A DNA stretch of 64,000 bases from UKL13-2 sp044229235 (GCA_044229235.1 JBGATH010000017.1:1-64000), one strand, 5' to 3'. Positions 17,607 to 27,362 are shown, numbered from the stretch's first letter. Program-made: numbers and translations. Notes: generated by a model not told the origin, from the sequence alone.

Positions 17607-17672
17607 AAACTCCAGCATTGGCGCGGCTTTACAGGCATTTGTTGCCTGAAAGCCGCGCCAATGCTGGAGTTT
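17607..17672. repeat. long palindromic intergenic hairpin (copy 1 of a repeat family)
   Basis: Two perfect 24-base inverted arms (17607-17630 and 17649-17672) enclose an inner six-base stem and a five-base loop. The pattern recurs at 39174-39239 and, degraded, near 30973. It lies between two convergent genes and could act as a bidirectional terminator or a REP-like element. Confidence 0.85.
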
Positions 17673-17693
17673 TGCTTGCCGATGCGGGCGCGG

Positions 17694-19043
17694 CTACTTC
17701 TTGTAGATGCCCAGCTGCTGGTACTTCTGCTGGTATTTTTCGTTGAGTCTGGTTTGCTTGTCGCTCAGTTCCAGCTCGCGGCCGGCGATATAGATGCGCT
17801 CGACTTTGGTCCGGATTTCCAGCGGGTCACCGTCAGTGACGATGAAGCTGGCGAGCTTGCCTTTTTCCAGCGAGCCCAGCTTGTCCGCCGCGCCGATGAT
17901 CTGCGCCGGGTACAGCGTGATGGCCTTGAGGGCCTCGTCGCGCGAAAGACCGTGGGCGGCTGCCGTACCGGCTTCGAACGGCAGGCTGCGCTCGGTGGCG
18001 GCGTCGAAGGTGTTGCCGCCGCGCGCGATGCAGAACTTGACGCCGGCGGCAGCCAGCTTCGCGGCCAGCGAGAACGGCGCATCAACATCATCACCACGCC
18101 GCAGCGGCAGGCGATGCACGCCGGCAATGACGACCGGCACGTTGCGTTCGCGCAGCATGTCGGTGATCAGCGCGGCGTCCTGTCCACCGACGATGGCGAT
18201 CTTCACGCCGAATCGCTGCGCGAAGCCAAGCGCATAACGAAGCTGCGGCAGTTCATCAGCGTGCATGAAAACCGTGCGTTGGCCGGTGACGACCGGGCGC
18301 ATCGATTCCCAGCGCACGTCCGGTGCGATCGACTCGCCGCTGGATTGTGCTTTCACATATGCCGCAGCGGATTCGAAGGAATCCTCCAGCGCTTTGATGC
18401 GCTGCGTGGTCAGGCGCTGCATCTCTTCGAGGCGTGCCGGCGGCAGGTTGGGGTACAGGGCGGAGTTGAAGCGCATCGACGGCAAGAAAACGTGCAGGCC
18501 GGCTTCGGGCACCAGGCCCATGTCTTCCCAGGTCCAACCATCGAGCTGAATCACGGCCGAGGTGCCGGCGATCAATCCACCGACGTTTGCGCGTGGCACC
18601 GTATGCACCGCCAGCACGCCGTTGGCGCGGGTCACCGGGATCAGTTCGCTGTCGGCGTTGATCGCCACCAGTGCGCGCGAGTTGGGATTGAGCGCGCCGG
18701 TCTCGGCCGAATCCACCGTAGCGCGCACGGCCTGAACTTCAACCAGGCCGAGCGAACTGTTGGCTGAAATGAAGCCGGGATAGAGGTGCTTGCCGGGCAG
18801 CGAGACCACCGTGGCACCGCCTGCATCGGGCACTTCACTGGCGCTGCCGACGGCAACGATGCGGCCCTTGTCGAACAGCATGCGGCCATTGCTGATCACC
18901 GCACCGCTCACGGTGTGGATGGTGGCGCCGGTGATCAGGATGGGTTTTTGCTGCGGCGGTGGCGGGATGTTGGGGCTCGCGTTGGCGGCGAATGCCACAG
19001 CGATCGCCGCGCCTGTCGCCAGGAGTTTCAGTGCGGACTTCAT
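17694..19043 (-). CDS. amidohydrolase-like protein lacking the HxH metal motif
   Basis: The 449-residue exported protein (signal peptide ending ANASP) has the amidohydrolase fold: an N-terminal 'PILITGATIHTVSGAVI' strand set and a C-terminal 'GSLEKGKLASFIVTDGDP' closing sheet. The position where active members have D-x-H-x-H reads 'PGFISANSSLG', so two metal ligands are absent. It may be inactive or a partner subunit. The start at 19043 has GGAGG upstream and overlaps the stop of the 1067-residue amidohydrolase (ATGA), so translation is coupled. Confidence 0.82.
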   Translation of the reverse strand: MKSALKLLATGAAIAVAFAANASPNIPPPPQQKPILITGATIHTVSGAVISNGRMLFDKGRIVAVGSASEVPDAGGATVVSLPGKHLYPGFISANSSLGLVEVQAVRATVDSAETGALNPNSRALVAINADSELIPVTRANGVLAVHTVPRANVGGLIAGTSAVIQLDGWTWEDMGLVPEAGLHVFLPSMRFNSALYPNLPPARLEEMQRLTTQRIKALEDSFESAAAYVKAQSSGESIAPDVRWESMRPVVTGQRTVFMHADELPQLRYALGFAQRFGVKIAIVGGQDAALITDMLRERNVPVVIAGVHRLPLRRGDDVDAPFSLAAKLAAAGVKFCIARGGNTFDAATERSLPFEAGTAAAHGLSRDEALKAITLYPAQIIGAADKLGSLEKGKLASFIVTDGDPLEIRTKVERIYIAGRELELSDKQTRLNEKYQQKYQQLGIYKK

Positions 19044-22000
19044 CGTGCGTCCTCCGTGCATTCATGCCAGGTGCCGCCATTCCAGTATTCGCCGCGATAG
19101 GCGTTGTCCTGGTGCATGGCGCGATGCAGGGCCATGAAGGCCAGCACATCGGTAATGGTGGGTGGTCCGGCTGGTGGGTCACTGCCTGGGCCGCTGCCCG
19201 GGGCGCCGGGTGCGCCGGCGCGTGCCGTCGCTGCGGCGAGGCGCGCGAGCCGCACCGGCAATGCCTTGGCAAGCAGGCGCTGGCGCTCCGTTGCGGCTTC
19301 CGCGCGCAAGCGCTTGTCGGTTTCGATGTCAAAGTAGCGCTGTCCCTCGATCCAGGTCTGCTCGGCGCGCGCCTGCGGCGAGAGCGGATTGGCGTTCCAG
19401 ATGACGAAGTCCGCGTCTTTGCCCACTTCCAGCGAACCGACGCGGTTGTCGATGCGCAGCTGCTTTGCGGCGTTGTTGGTGACAAACTTCAGCGCTTCAG
19501 TTTCGGGCACGCCGCCGTACCGCACCGCCTTGCCGGCTTCGCTGTTGAGTCGCCGCGCCAGTTCATCGCTGTCGGAATTGAAGGTGGTCAGCACCCCGGC
19601 GTGATACATCAGCGCGCCGTTGGTGGGAATGGCATCAACCACTTCCATCTTGTATGCCCACCAGTCGGAGAACGTCGATCCGCCGGCGCCGATGCTGGCG
19701 ATGGCGTCAGCCACCTTGTAGCCTTCCAATACGTGTTGGAAGGTGGCGACCGTGACGCCGAACTCCTTTGCGAAGCGCGCGAACATCAGGATCTCGTCGG
19801 CGCGGTATGAATGGATGTGCACCACGCGCTTCTTCTCGAGGATTTCCACCAGCGTATCGAGCTGCAGGTTGCGCCGCGGTTCCGGTGTGCCTTTGGGTGC
19901 CGCGCGCCAGGCGGCCCAGGTTTTCTGGTAGTGGCGGGCAGCGAGAAAGCTGTCGCGCAGTACCTGCTCGACGCCCATGCGGGTTTGTGGATACCGCGTG
20001 TTCTGGCCTTCCCAGTTGCTTTGCTTGACGTTCTCGCCCAGCGCGAACTTGATGCCCGGCATGGCGCCGGCAAATTTCAGGCTTTCGCCGTCACCGCCCC
20101 AGCGCATCTTGATGGTCTGGCTCTGGCCGCCGATGGTGTTGGCCGAGCCGTGCAGTACGTTGGCCGCGGTCACGCCGCCGGCCAGTTGCCGGTAGATGCT
20201 GATGTCGGTACCGTTAAGCACATCGCCGATGCGCACTTCGGCAGTCACGGAACTGGACCCTTCGTTGATGCCGTTGGTGATGGCCGTGTGGGAATGCGCG
20301 TCAATGATCCCGGGCGTGACATGCTTGCCGGCCGCGTCGATGGTGAAGGCACCTTCGGGTGCGGCGAGGCCCTTGCCGATGGCGGCAATTTGACCGCTTC
20401 GTACCAGAACGTCTGTTGATTCGAGTTTGCCGGAGGCCGCGCTGGTCCATACGGTGGCGTTCCTGACCAGGACGGCAGCGGGCTTGAACGCCGCACCGAC
20501 GCCGAATGCCCCGGCCGGGTACACGCTGGCGACGCTGACGGGTGCTTCCGGTTTCTCGGCAGGCGCGGGTTCGGCGAAAGCCGCGGTGCGCGTCGCAGAC
20601 CACGGCGCAGAAGCGGCACCGGCAGGCTGCATGGTCCCGCGCATGGTATCGCCAGAGCCTTCCGCCACGACCTGCTGGCGTGCGCCGGTGGCATTGCGTC
20701 CGCACGGCATGTTCACCACCAGCTGGCGCCCCTCGACGGAAACATCGCAGTTGCCGCCATCCAGTGACAATGTCGGTCGTGCCCTGGTGCCGGCGATCGA
20801 CCACTCCAGGCTGCGGCCGCCTTGCGTTACATTCCACTTGCCGCGTGGATCGAAGCGATCATGCGCCGCCGTCGTGTACGGCTTGCCATCGACGAAGGCA
20901 ATTTCAATTTCCGCCCGCTCATTGGTGAAAAGGTCCCCTTTGGCCACGACGACGTTGGCCATGTGGCCGGGTTCCAGGGAGCCAAGATGCTGCTGCGCAC
21001 CGATCAGCCTGGCCGGCGTGGTGGTAAGCGCCGCCAGCGCCTGGTCTGCCGGCAGGCCGCGCTTCACGGCCAGCCGCAGTTGCGGCCAGAACTCGCGAGC
21101 GGCATCGCGCATGCCGTTGGCAGTCACCGCAAAGTTGATGCCGGTTTGGCTCAGGATGGCCAGATTAGACGGGGCTTGCTCCCAGTGTTGCAACTGTTCC
21201 AGCGACACGTCGATGGCGCTGTCGGGGTTCTCCACTTCCGGCGGCGGCGGGAAATTCAAGGGCACGATGAGTGGCAGGTTGGCGGCTTTCACCAGCGCCG
21301 CGCGACGGTACTCGTAGCCATTGCCCTGCGCCACCACTTTCAGGCCGAATTCGTCGCGGATCCTGGCGATGCGCGCGAAATCCTGCTCGCCTCCGGTGGC
21401 GTAAATGACCGGTTGCCTGCCGGCCAGTGCGGACATCAGTGCATCCAGTGAGGCATTGGGATCCGGGCGCTCGGTGGATTTACCGGATTGATAGGCCTCG
21501 TTGGCGCTGCGATACCAGCGCGCATCGTAGAGCGACTGTCGCAGCAAGGCGATGGCACCCATCATCGAACCGGGGTAGCTGCGAAAGCCGCGTTCGGTTT
21601 CGTTGGCAAGGTGCATGGCAGCGCGCGGCAAAATCACCAGCGCCTTCGCATCGCTGCCATCGGCCATATTCACCAATGCACTCTGGCCACGCAGCACACC
21701 GACGGCGGGGCCGGCGAGCACGGTGGTGAAGCCGAGTCCCCGTGCCACCTTTATTTCGTCGGCCTTCGGTTCCAGCAGCGTGGAAACATCGAAGTCGGAG
21801 CGAATGGAGCGGTTCCACGCCGACAGACTGCGCGGTCCGGGAGGGGCCGGCTCCGGCGCGGCGGCAGGCGGTGGACCGCCGAATGTCATCGGCGTGGCAA
21901 CACGCGCACGCGCCGCTGTCGGGACGCCGACGCTGCTGGCCAGATCGACAAATCCCGCGTAGACGGTGCGACCGTCCAGTTGCCACACGCGTGCGCCCTT

Positions 22001-22243
22001 GGGCACTGCCACATCGGCGCCGACGGCAACGACACGTCCGTCGCGCAGTATCAGTGTGCCCCTTTCAATGGCCTTGCCCGGCGACACCACGATGCGTGCG
22101 CCGGTCAGTGCATGCCAGCGCGGGGTGTTGTCGCGCAGGCTTTCAATTCGATTGGTGCTGGTCTGTGCAGTGGCTGCGGCAGCGACGCCGAGCGATGTGA
22201 CTGCAAAAAACATCCTCATGCGACGACTGCGCGCACGCTGCAT
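19040..22243 (-). CDS. large exported amidohydrolase with two amidohydrolase-like halves
   Basis: This 1067-residue protein has a signal peptide (MFFAVTSLGVAAAATAQ) and two amidohydrolase-like halves. In the first the metal site is replaced ('AGFVDLASSVG'). The second is complete, with His650 and His652 in IDAHSHTAI, a 'VHIHSYRADEI' histidine, 'FQHVLEG', and Asp in 'NSDSDE'. It therefore probably has one working site, hydrolysing an amide or cyclic bond. The start at 22243 has an AGGAG upstream. Its stop overlaps the start of the following amidohydrolase-like gene, so the two are likely a complex. Confidence 0.85.
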   Translation of the reverse strand: MQRARSRRMRMFFAVTSLGVAAAATAQTSTNRIESLRDNTPRWHALTGARIVVSPGKAIERGTLILRDGRVVAVGADVAVPKGARVWQLDGRTVYAGFVDLASSVGVPTAARARVATPMTFGGPPPAAAPEPAPPGPRSLSAWNRSIRSDFDVSTLLEPKADEIKVARGLGFTTVLAGPAVGVLRGQSALVNMADGSDAKALVILPRAAMHLANETERGFRSYPGSMMGAIALLRQSLYDARWYRSANEAYQSGKSTERPDPNASLDALMSALAGRQPVIYATGGEQDFARIARIRDEFGLKVVAQGNGYEYRRAALVKAANLPLIVPLNFPPPPEVENPDSAIDVSLEQLQHWEQAPSNLAILSQTGINFAVTANGMRDAAREFWPQLRLAVKRGLPADQALAALTTTPARLIGAQQHLGSLEPGHMANVVVAKGDLFTNERAEIEIAFVDGKPYTTAAHDRFDPRGKWNVTQGGRSLEWSIAGTRARPTLSLDGGNCDVSVEGRQLVVNMPCGRNATGARQQVVAEGSGDTMRGTMQPAGAASAPWSATRTAAFAEPAPAEKPEAPVSVASVYPAGAFGVGAAFKPAAVLVRNATVWTSAASGKLESTDVLVRSGQIAAIGKGLAAPEGAFTIDAAGKHVTPGIIDAHSHTAITNGINEGSSSVTAEVRIGDVLNGTDISIYRQLAGGVTAANVLHGSANTIGGQSQTIKMRWGGDGESLKFAGAMPGIKFALGENVKQSNWEGQNTRYPQTRMGVEQVLRDSFLAARHYQKTWAAWRAAPKGTPEPRRNLQLDTLVEILEKKRVVHIHSYRADEILMFARFAKEFGVTVATFQHVLEGYKVADAIASIGAGGSTFSDWWAYKMEVVDAIPTNGALMYHAGVLTTFNSDSDELARRLNSEAGKAVRYGGVPETEALKFVTNNAAKQLRIDNRVGSLEVGKDADFVIWNANPLSPQARAEQTWIEGQRYFDIETDKRLRAEAATERQRLLAKALPVRLARLAAATARAGAPGAPGSGPGSDPPAGPPTITDVLAFMALHRAMHQDNAYRGEYWNGGTWHECTEDAR

Positions 22244-22457
22244 GCTGCTCTCCTGGTGGGTTTGCCCGGCGCACCATGTGGCGCGCCTGTTTTTAGGATG
22301 CAATCGGGCAATCGGTGGCTTGAAGGTGCCCGGAAGCGACACCGGACTCTAGCGCGGGAAGTTACCGCTCACAAGTCAAAGGTATTTTCGTTTGTAACAA
22401 TCTGCGCCGGCGCGTTGCGTTGCCACCGGCGATGGCCGTTGGTTTGACGCAAATGAA

Positions 22458-22481
22458 CAGGCCCGCATCGGGCGGGCCTGG
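22458..22481 (-). terminator. terminator-like hairpin after malate synthase gene
   Basis: A CAGGCCCGC/GCGGGCCTG stem with a five-base loop lies just downstream of the malate synthase stop on the minus strand, followed by a weakly T-rich stretch. Confidence 0.6.
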
Positions 22482-22505
22482 TGTTGTTTCGGTGGTTCGC
22501 AGGAT

Positions 22506-24107
22506 TCAGGCAATCGCCCGGTAGGCCGGCAAAGTCAGGAATTCCTCGTAGTTGTCGTCCATGATGAGTTCTTCCAGCATGGCCGCGCCTTCGGGGTACT
22601 TGCCGGCGGCGTAGGCAGCCTCGCCGACGATGCCGGGTGTTTTTTTCAGTTCATCGGCGATAAGCGGCGTCACCATTTCCTTGGTGACCTTTCGGCCATC
22701 GGCCAGCACGCCCTTGGGTGAACGGATCCACTGCCACACCTGCGAACGCGATATCTCAGCGGTCGCCGCGTCTTCCATCAGGTTGAAGATCGGCACGCAG
22801 CCATTGCCGGCGAGCCAAGAGCCGATGTACTGGATACCGACCTGGATGTTGTTGCGCAGGCCCGCTTCGGTGATGGGGCCTTCCGGCCGGAAGTCGAGCA
22901 GGTCTTTGGCGGCGTAGGACACGTCGTCGCGTTGACGCGAAATCTGGTTCGGGCCCGGCATGTGCGCATCGAATACTTCCTTGGCCACACCGACGAGGCC
23001 GGGGTGTGCCACCCAGGTGCCGTCGCAGCCGTCGGTGACTTCGCGAATCTTGTCGGCGCGCACTTTCTCGAACGCGGCGGCGTTGGCCGCCTCGTCGTTC
23101 TTGATGGGGATTTGCGCCGCCATGCCGCCCATCGCAAAGGTGCCCCGTTTGTGGCAGGTCTTGACCAGCGTGAGCGCATAGGCACGCAGAAAGGGCGAGA
23201 GCATGGTCACCGTGGCGCGGTCGGCCAGGCAGAAGTCCTTATTGAGGCGGAATTTCTTGATCGCGGAGAAGATGTAATCCCAGCGGCCGATGTTGAGGCC
23301 GGCGCTGTGCTCGCGCAGTTCGTAGAGGATCTCATCCATTTCAAAAGCGGCAACAATGGTTTCGATCAGCACGGTCGCCTTGATCGAACCTTGCGGCACG
23401 CCCATCTCGTTTTGTGCCATCACGAAGATGTCGTTCCAGAGGCGCGCCTCGCGGTGCGACTCCATTTTCGGCAGGTAGAGGTACACGCCGGAGCCGCGCG
23501 CAAGCAGTGTCTTCACGTTGTGGAAAAAGTACATGGCGAAATCAAAAATCGCGCCGGATACCGGTTTGCCGTCGATCGTGATGTGCTTCTCGTCGAGGTG
23601 CCATCCGCGCGGTCGCGGAATCAGCACTGCCACCTTGTCGTTGAGCTTGTAGCTCTTGCCGTTTTGTTCCAGCGTGATGCTGCGCAGGTTCGCGTCGCGC
23701 AGGTTGATCTGGCCCTCGATCATATTGTCCCAGGTGGGGCAGTTGGCGTCCTCGAAATCGGCGAGGAAGGTGGACGCGCCGGAATTGAGGGCGTTGATCA
23801 CCATTTTGCGATCGGTGGGACCGGTGATCTCGACGCGCCGATCCTGAAAGTCGGCGGGAACGCCCGCAACGCGCCAGTTCCCTTCGCGAACCGCCTTGGT
23901 CTCCGGCAGAAAATCCGGGAGGACACCGGCATCGAACTGCATCTGGCGTGCTGCGCGCGCCGCGAGCAGAGACTGGCGGGTGGTTTCAAACCTGCGCGCC
24001 AGCTTGACGTAAAAATCCAGGGCGTCCGCGCTCAGGATGGCGGCGAATGCATCGCTCACCGGGGCATTGATGGCGAGACCGGGCGGCAGGTTATGAATGG
24101 TGTCCAT
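22506..24107 (-). CDS. aceB: malate synthase A
   Basis: The 533-residue protein condenses glyoxylate with acetyl-CoA to malate in the glyoxylate shunt. The length equals that of other A-type synthases. The PROSITE-like signature 'REHSAGLNIGRWDYIFS' is intact, and 'GVPQGSIKATVLIETI' plus 'FLADFEDANCPTWDN' match active-site segments. The ATG at 24107 has GGAG six bases upstream, preferred over 24128. A LysR gene lies divergently 223 bases away, a common arrangement that suggests regulation by it. No isocitrate lyase gene is in the window. Confidence 0.96.
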   Translation of the reverse strand: MDTIHNLPPGLAINAPVSDAFAAILSADALDFYVKLARRFETTRQSLLAARAARQMQFDAGVLPDFLPETKAVREGNWRVAGVPADFQDRRVEITGPTDRKMVINALNSGASTFLADFEDANCPTWDNMIEGQINLRDANLRSITLEQNGKSYKLNDKVAVLIPRPRGWHLDEKHITIDGKPVSGAIFDFAMYFFHNVKTLLARGSGVYLYLPKMESHREARLWNDIFVMAQNEMGVPQGSIKATVLIETIVAAFEMDEILYELREHSAGLNIGRWDYIFSAIKKFRLNKDFCLADRATVTMLSPFLRAYALTLVKTCHKRGTFAMGGMAAQIPIKNDEAANAAAFEKVRADKIREVTDGCDGTWVAHPGLVGVAKEVFDAHMPGPNQISRQRDDVSYAAKDLLDFRPEGPITEAGLRNNIQVGIQYIGSWLAGNGCVPIFNLMEDAATAEISRSQVWQWIRSPKGVLADGRKVTKEMVTPLIADELKKTPGIVGEAAYAAGKYPEGAAMLEELIMDDNYEEFLTLPAYRAIA

Positions 24108-24330
24108 GGTGACTCCGTGCAGGTGCAAACAGCGGCGTGCGGCATTCGACCTTCGGCGCCGACACAGGAAAAATCTTCTTCCGAATTCACAAAGAGTGTA
24201 TTACGATACTTGCACAAAGATAATCGCCACTGTTTCATAAGCATTTAATACCGTCCCCCGCGGCGCGTGCTTGTGCCGAGCAGCTGAGCGAGCAGCATTG
24301 CAGGGAGCGCAAGGCTACTCGGAGAATTGC
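24108..24330. promoter_or_regulatory. divergent aceB/LysR control region
   Basis: The intergenic AT-rich stretch contains GTAT-TACG-ATAC (a short inverted repeat near 24197-24208) and 'TTGCACAAAGATAAT'-like promoter sequence. LysR regulators usually bind such divergent regions. The exact operator is not established. Confidence 0.4.
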
Positions 24331-25245
24331 ATGGATCACTTGAAGGCACTGCAGACGTTCCTGGACGTCGCAAAGAGCGAAAGCCTGTCGGCCGTGGCGC
24401 GCGACGAGGGGGTGACACCCGCCATGGTGGGGCGGCGCATCGACCAGCTCGAAGAGCGCCTCGGCGTTAAGCTGTTCAAGCGTTCGACGCGCAAGATCAC
24501 GCTGACGCCGGAAGGCGTGTCGTTTCACGATGAGGTGCGCAGTATTCTCGGCGAACTGCGTGCGGCCGAGGAGTCACTGACGGCGGGAGCCCGAAGTGCG
24601 ACCGGCAGGCTGATCGTTTCGGCGCCGACCGCGTTCGGCAGAAAGCATATCGCCCCGCATCTGCCGGCGTTCGTCGCTGCGCACCCCAACCTGAACGTGA
24701 CGCTGCACTTGTCCGAGCGCATCGTTGACCTGAAGAACGAGCGGGTGGACCTCGCCATTCGCATCGCGGACCTGAAAAACGCCGACCTGATTGCCACCAA
24801 GCTTGCCCGCAATCATCGCGTGGTGGTGGCGTCACCCGAGTATTTTCGGCGACACGGCAAGCCGGCGGCACTGACGGATATCACCCGCCACAATTGCCTG
24901 GTTACCTCGACCGAGGAAGGGCTGAATGACAGCTGGTCATTTCGTGACGGCACGCGCAACCTCAGCATCAAGGTCGCCGGCCACATGAATTGCAATGACG
25001 GTGAAGTCCTGACGCGATGGGCGCTTGCCGGTCACGGCCTGGCATGGCGCAGTTCCTGGGAGGTTGCGGAGGAAATCGAGAAGGGTCGTCTGGTGGAAGT
25101 GCTGGGCAAGTTTGCCGCGCCAGGCACGGATATTCACGCCGTGTACCCGGACCGCAAATTCCTTCCCGCCAAGGTGCGGCTGTTCATCGACTTCCTGAAG
25201 AAGTCTTTCGGCGATCCGCCTTACTGGGAAGTGCCCCGCAAGTAG
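24331..25245 (+). CDS. LysR family transcriptional regulator (divergent from aceB)
   Basis: The 304-residue protein is a LysR regulator with an N-terminal winged helix ('DHLKALQTFLDVAKSESLSA', 'RRIDQLEERLGVKLFKRSTR') and an effector domain ('RLIVSAPTAFGRKHIAPHLPAF'). The ATG at 24331 has GGAG seven bases upstream and is preferred to an ATG-containing extension at 24271. Because it is divergent from malate synthase A, it is the obvious candidate to control the glyoxylate shunt gene. The effector is unknown. Confidence 0.9.
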   Translation: MDHLKALQTFLDVAKSESLSAVARDEGVTPAMVGRRIDQLEERLGVKLFKRSTRKITLTPEGVSFHDEVRSILGELRAAEESLTAGARSATGRLIVSAPTAFGRKHIAPHLPAFVAAHPNLNVTLHLSERIVDLKNERVDLAIRIADLKNADLIATKLARNHRVVVASPEYFRRHGKPAALTDITRHNCLVTSTEEGLNDSWSFRDGTRNLSIKVAGHMNCNDGEVLTRWALAGHGLAWRSSWEVAEEIEKGRLVEVLGKFAAPGTDIHAVYPDRKFLPAKVRLFIDFLKKSFGDPPYWEVPRK

Positions 25246-25264
25246 CCGCAGGGCAAACCGCATG

Positions 25265-25302
25265 GAAAAAAATCGGCGGCCTGGGGCCGCCGATTTTCTT
25301 TA
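25265..25302. terminator. bidirectional rho-independent terminator
   Basis: The stem AAAATCGGCGGC/GCCGCCGATTTT with a short loop and flanking A- and T-runs sits between the LysR and the FecR/DUF6600-like gene, so both convergent transcripts can end there. Confidence 0.85.
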
Positions 25303-25370
25303 GGGGCTTTGCGCAGAACTGCATACCGGTATGGCCACGCCGGACAGCCGCAGCACACGTCCGGCATCGT

Positions 25371-27362
25371 TCAATTCTGCTGGACGTTAGGCCGATTCCG
25401 ACCGTCGCGCGCCGGGCCATCCCGGTCATTCTGTTCCGGTCGCGGCTTGTTGGCGGCTTCCGGTGGCTTGACCTTTGGTGCTGCGGGTTCCGCGGGTACA
25501 ACAGCGCGCGGCGCGACGGGCTCCGCCGAGCGCCTTGGCGGCGGTGGCACGGTAACGGGCGCCGGCGCGGTGCGTGCAGGCTCGGCCGCCGGCTGCGGGA
25601 CGCGGGGCTGGCGTGCGCGCGTATCGCGCTCAGGCATGGCCGGCGGCACATTGCCCGGTTGCACGGATGGTGGCGGCGCAACCGGCGTCGGCGCGCTGTT
25701 TGGTTGGCGCTGGCGCGGCACCCGCGGCTCAACAGGCGCCTGCGGCACCACGGGCGGACTGGCTGTTGCGGGCTGCGGCACGGCGCCGGGAATGGGAGCC
25801 GGGTATGCGCCCGTGTGGCTAGGCTGCGCGAGCGGCTTGATCGGTGCCGAAGGTTGCGGCAAGGGTACCGGCAACGGGCCGCCGGCAGCGGGCTCGGGGT
25901 TTGCTTTTACGCGCGGCGGGCGATAAACCGGCGCGGGTGTATTGCCAGGCGAGGCACCGGGCACCGGCGCCGGCATCGGCGGCTGCGCAAATTGCGGTTT
26001 CGGCTGCGATGCTCCCTGCACGCGATCCGGCATTTGTGTGTCGTTGCGGCGATCCCGGCTGCGTGGCACCGGCTGCATGCCGATCTGATTGATGGTTCCG
26101 TGATCGGCGATACCGCGTGGATTCACCCGCGTCACGTTGGGCCCGACGCGACCGCCGGTAACAAACACATTGTTCTGCACGATGGTCGCACCATCAAGGT
26201 GATTGCGGTAGCTTGCCGGCGGGCGCACTGGCCCGCTGTCGCTGACATGATTCAGGCGCCGGATGTAGGCGGTGTTATTTGTGTAGTGAGGAACGTAGTT
26301 TTCGCGCGGACCAAGCGGGAACCAGCCCACTGCCGGCCCTGAGGAAATCGTGATGCCGATGCCCGGCTGCCCATACCATGCAACCAGCGCCGGGGCGTAT
26401 ACCGGCCGGGCCGCGTAGGCACCGGGCCACCAGCACCAGCGGTTGCGCACCTGCACCCAGCGTCCGTAATGAAATGGTGCAAATCCCCACGAAGCGTCGT
26501 CAATCCAGGTCCAGCCCCAAGGCCGCACATACGACCAGCGACCGTATCGATAGGGTGCCCAGTCTGCCACCACCACGCGCGGGTACCAGACACGACCGTA
26601 CTCAGCTTCGTCGCGCCACTCGCCGTATGAATCAAGATCTTCGTAACCCGTCATGTAGGGAGACACCACGGTCTCCGTTACGACCCGGCTGTGAACCTGG
26701 TCCCACGCCTGGTCGCGCGCGTCGGCCCATCGATCAAACCCCGATTCCATGGCGATTTCAAAGCGGAAATCCAGGCCGTTGCCGACGCGACGCACCACCA
26801 GTTGCTTGCCCGCGTCGATGGCAATGCGCGTGTCGCCGCTTTCGAAGCGCGCGCGACCGGCGAACACGGCGATGCGAGACTCCGCGCCGTCTGCGGCGGC
26901 AGACAGGCGATAGCGACCACCACTTTCGAAAGTGGTGCGGCCATCTGCAGTGTCCACACTGATCGACTCGCGGTACTCGGTACTTGCATAGGCGCGTGTA
27001 CGAATCTGGATGGTGCCGCGCTGCAGGTAGCCTTCCGCGCTGTCGTCGAGCAGGCGTACAAAATCAAACACCGTGTCGTCATTGAAGCGAATCGCCGTCG
27101 CACCAAAACGCACCTCGGCCCTTGATGCGCCGCGCGTCCAGATCGAATTTTCGCTGGTGACCGGAAAGTTGAGCAGGGCGGGTTGCCAGCCTTCGTCCCG
27201 ATCGGCGAAGAACGACACCTTGCCATCCGCGAAGGAGAGGCGACCGGCGCGTGCCGGTGGATCGGTCTGCGCGAGCGCTGCCGGTGCGAGCCCGGCCAGC
27301 AATGCTGCAATGCACAAGAAGGAAAGGCGCTGGAGAAAGACTTCAAACGGGAATCGCGGCAT
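25371..27362 (-). CDS. exported FecR-like/DUF6600 protein with proline-rich tail
   Basis: The 663-residue protein has a signal peptide (about residues 1-30), then a FecR-like beta domain with 'RAGRLSFADGKVSFF' and 'IWTRGASRAEVRFG'. A Trp/Tyr/Pro-rich region follows ('PYRYGRWSYV', 'GWTWIDDASWGFAPFHYGRW', 'YGQPGIGI'), typical of DUF6600-type proteins. The last 200 residues are nearly all Pro, Ala, Arg and Gln, probably disordered and perhaps cell-wall spanning. The start has GAGAGGT upstream. It is divergent from the coiled-coil/AsmA gene. Function unknown. Confidence 0.78.
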   Translation of the reverse strand: MPRFPFEVFLQRLSFLCIAALLAGLAPAALAQTDPPARAGRLSFADGKVSFFADRDEGWQPALLNFPVTSENSIWTRGASRAEVRFGATAIRFNDDTVFDFVRLLDDSAEGYLQRGTIQIRTRAYASTEYRESISVDTADGRTTFESGGRYRLSAAADGAESRIAVFAGRARFESGDTRIAIDAGKQLVVRRVGNGLDFRFEIAMESGFDRWADARDQAWDQVHSRVVTETVVSPYMTGYEDLDSYGEWRDEAEYGRVWYPRVVVADWAPYRYGRWSYVRPWGWTWIDDASWGFAPFHYGRWVQVRNRWCWWPGAYAARPVYAPALVAWYGQPGIGITISSGPAVGWFPLGPRENYVPHYTNNTAYIRRLNHVSDSGPVRPPASYRNHLDGATIVQNNVFVTGGRVGPNVTRVNPRGIADHGTINQIGMQPVPRSRDRRNDTQMPDRVQGASQPKPQFAQPPMPAPVPGASPGNTPAPVYRPPRVKANPEPAAGGPLPVPLPQPSAPIKPLAQPSHTGAYPAPIPGAVPQPATASPPVVPQAPVEPRVPRQRQPNSAPTPVAPPPSVQPGNVPPAMPERDTRARQPRVPQPAAEPARTAPAPVTVPPPPRRSAEPVAPRAVVPAEPAAPKVKPPEAANKPRPEQNDRDGPARDGRNRPNVQQN

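Noticed and set aside
22932..24248. 438-codon plus-strand frame opposite malate synthase
   Set aside because: Malate synthase is complete on the minus strand with its signature; the opposing frame has no recognisable domain.
25017..26342. 441-codon plus-strand frame rich in Arg, Gly and Ala
   Set aside because: It is antisense to the proline-rich tail of the FecR/DUF6600-like gene and overlaps the LysR end; composition is that of a shadow frame.
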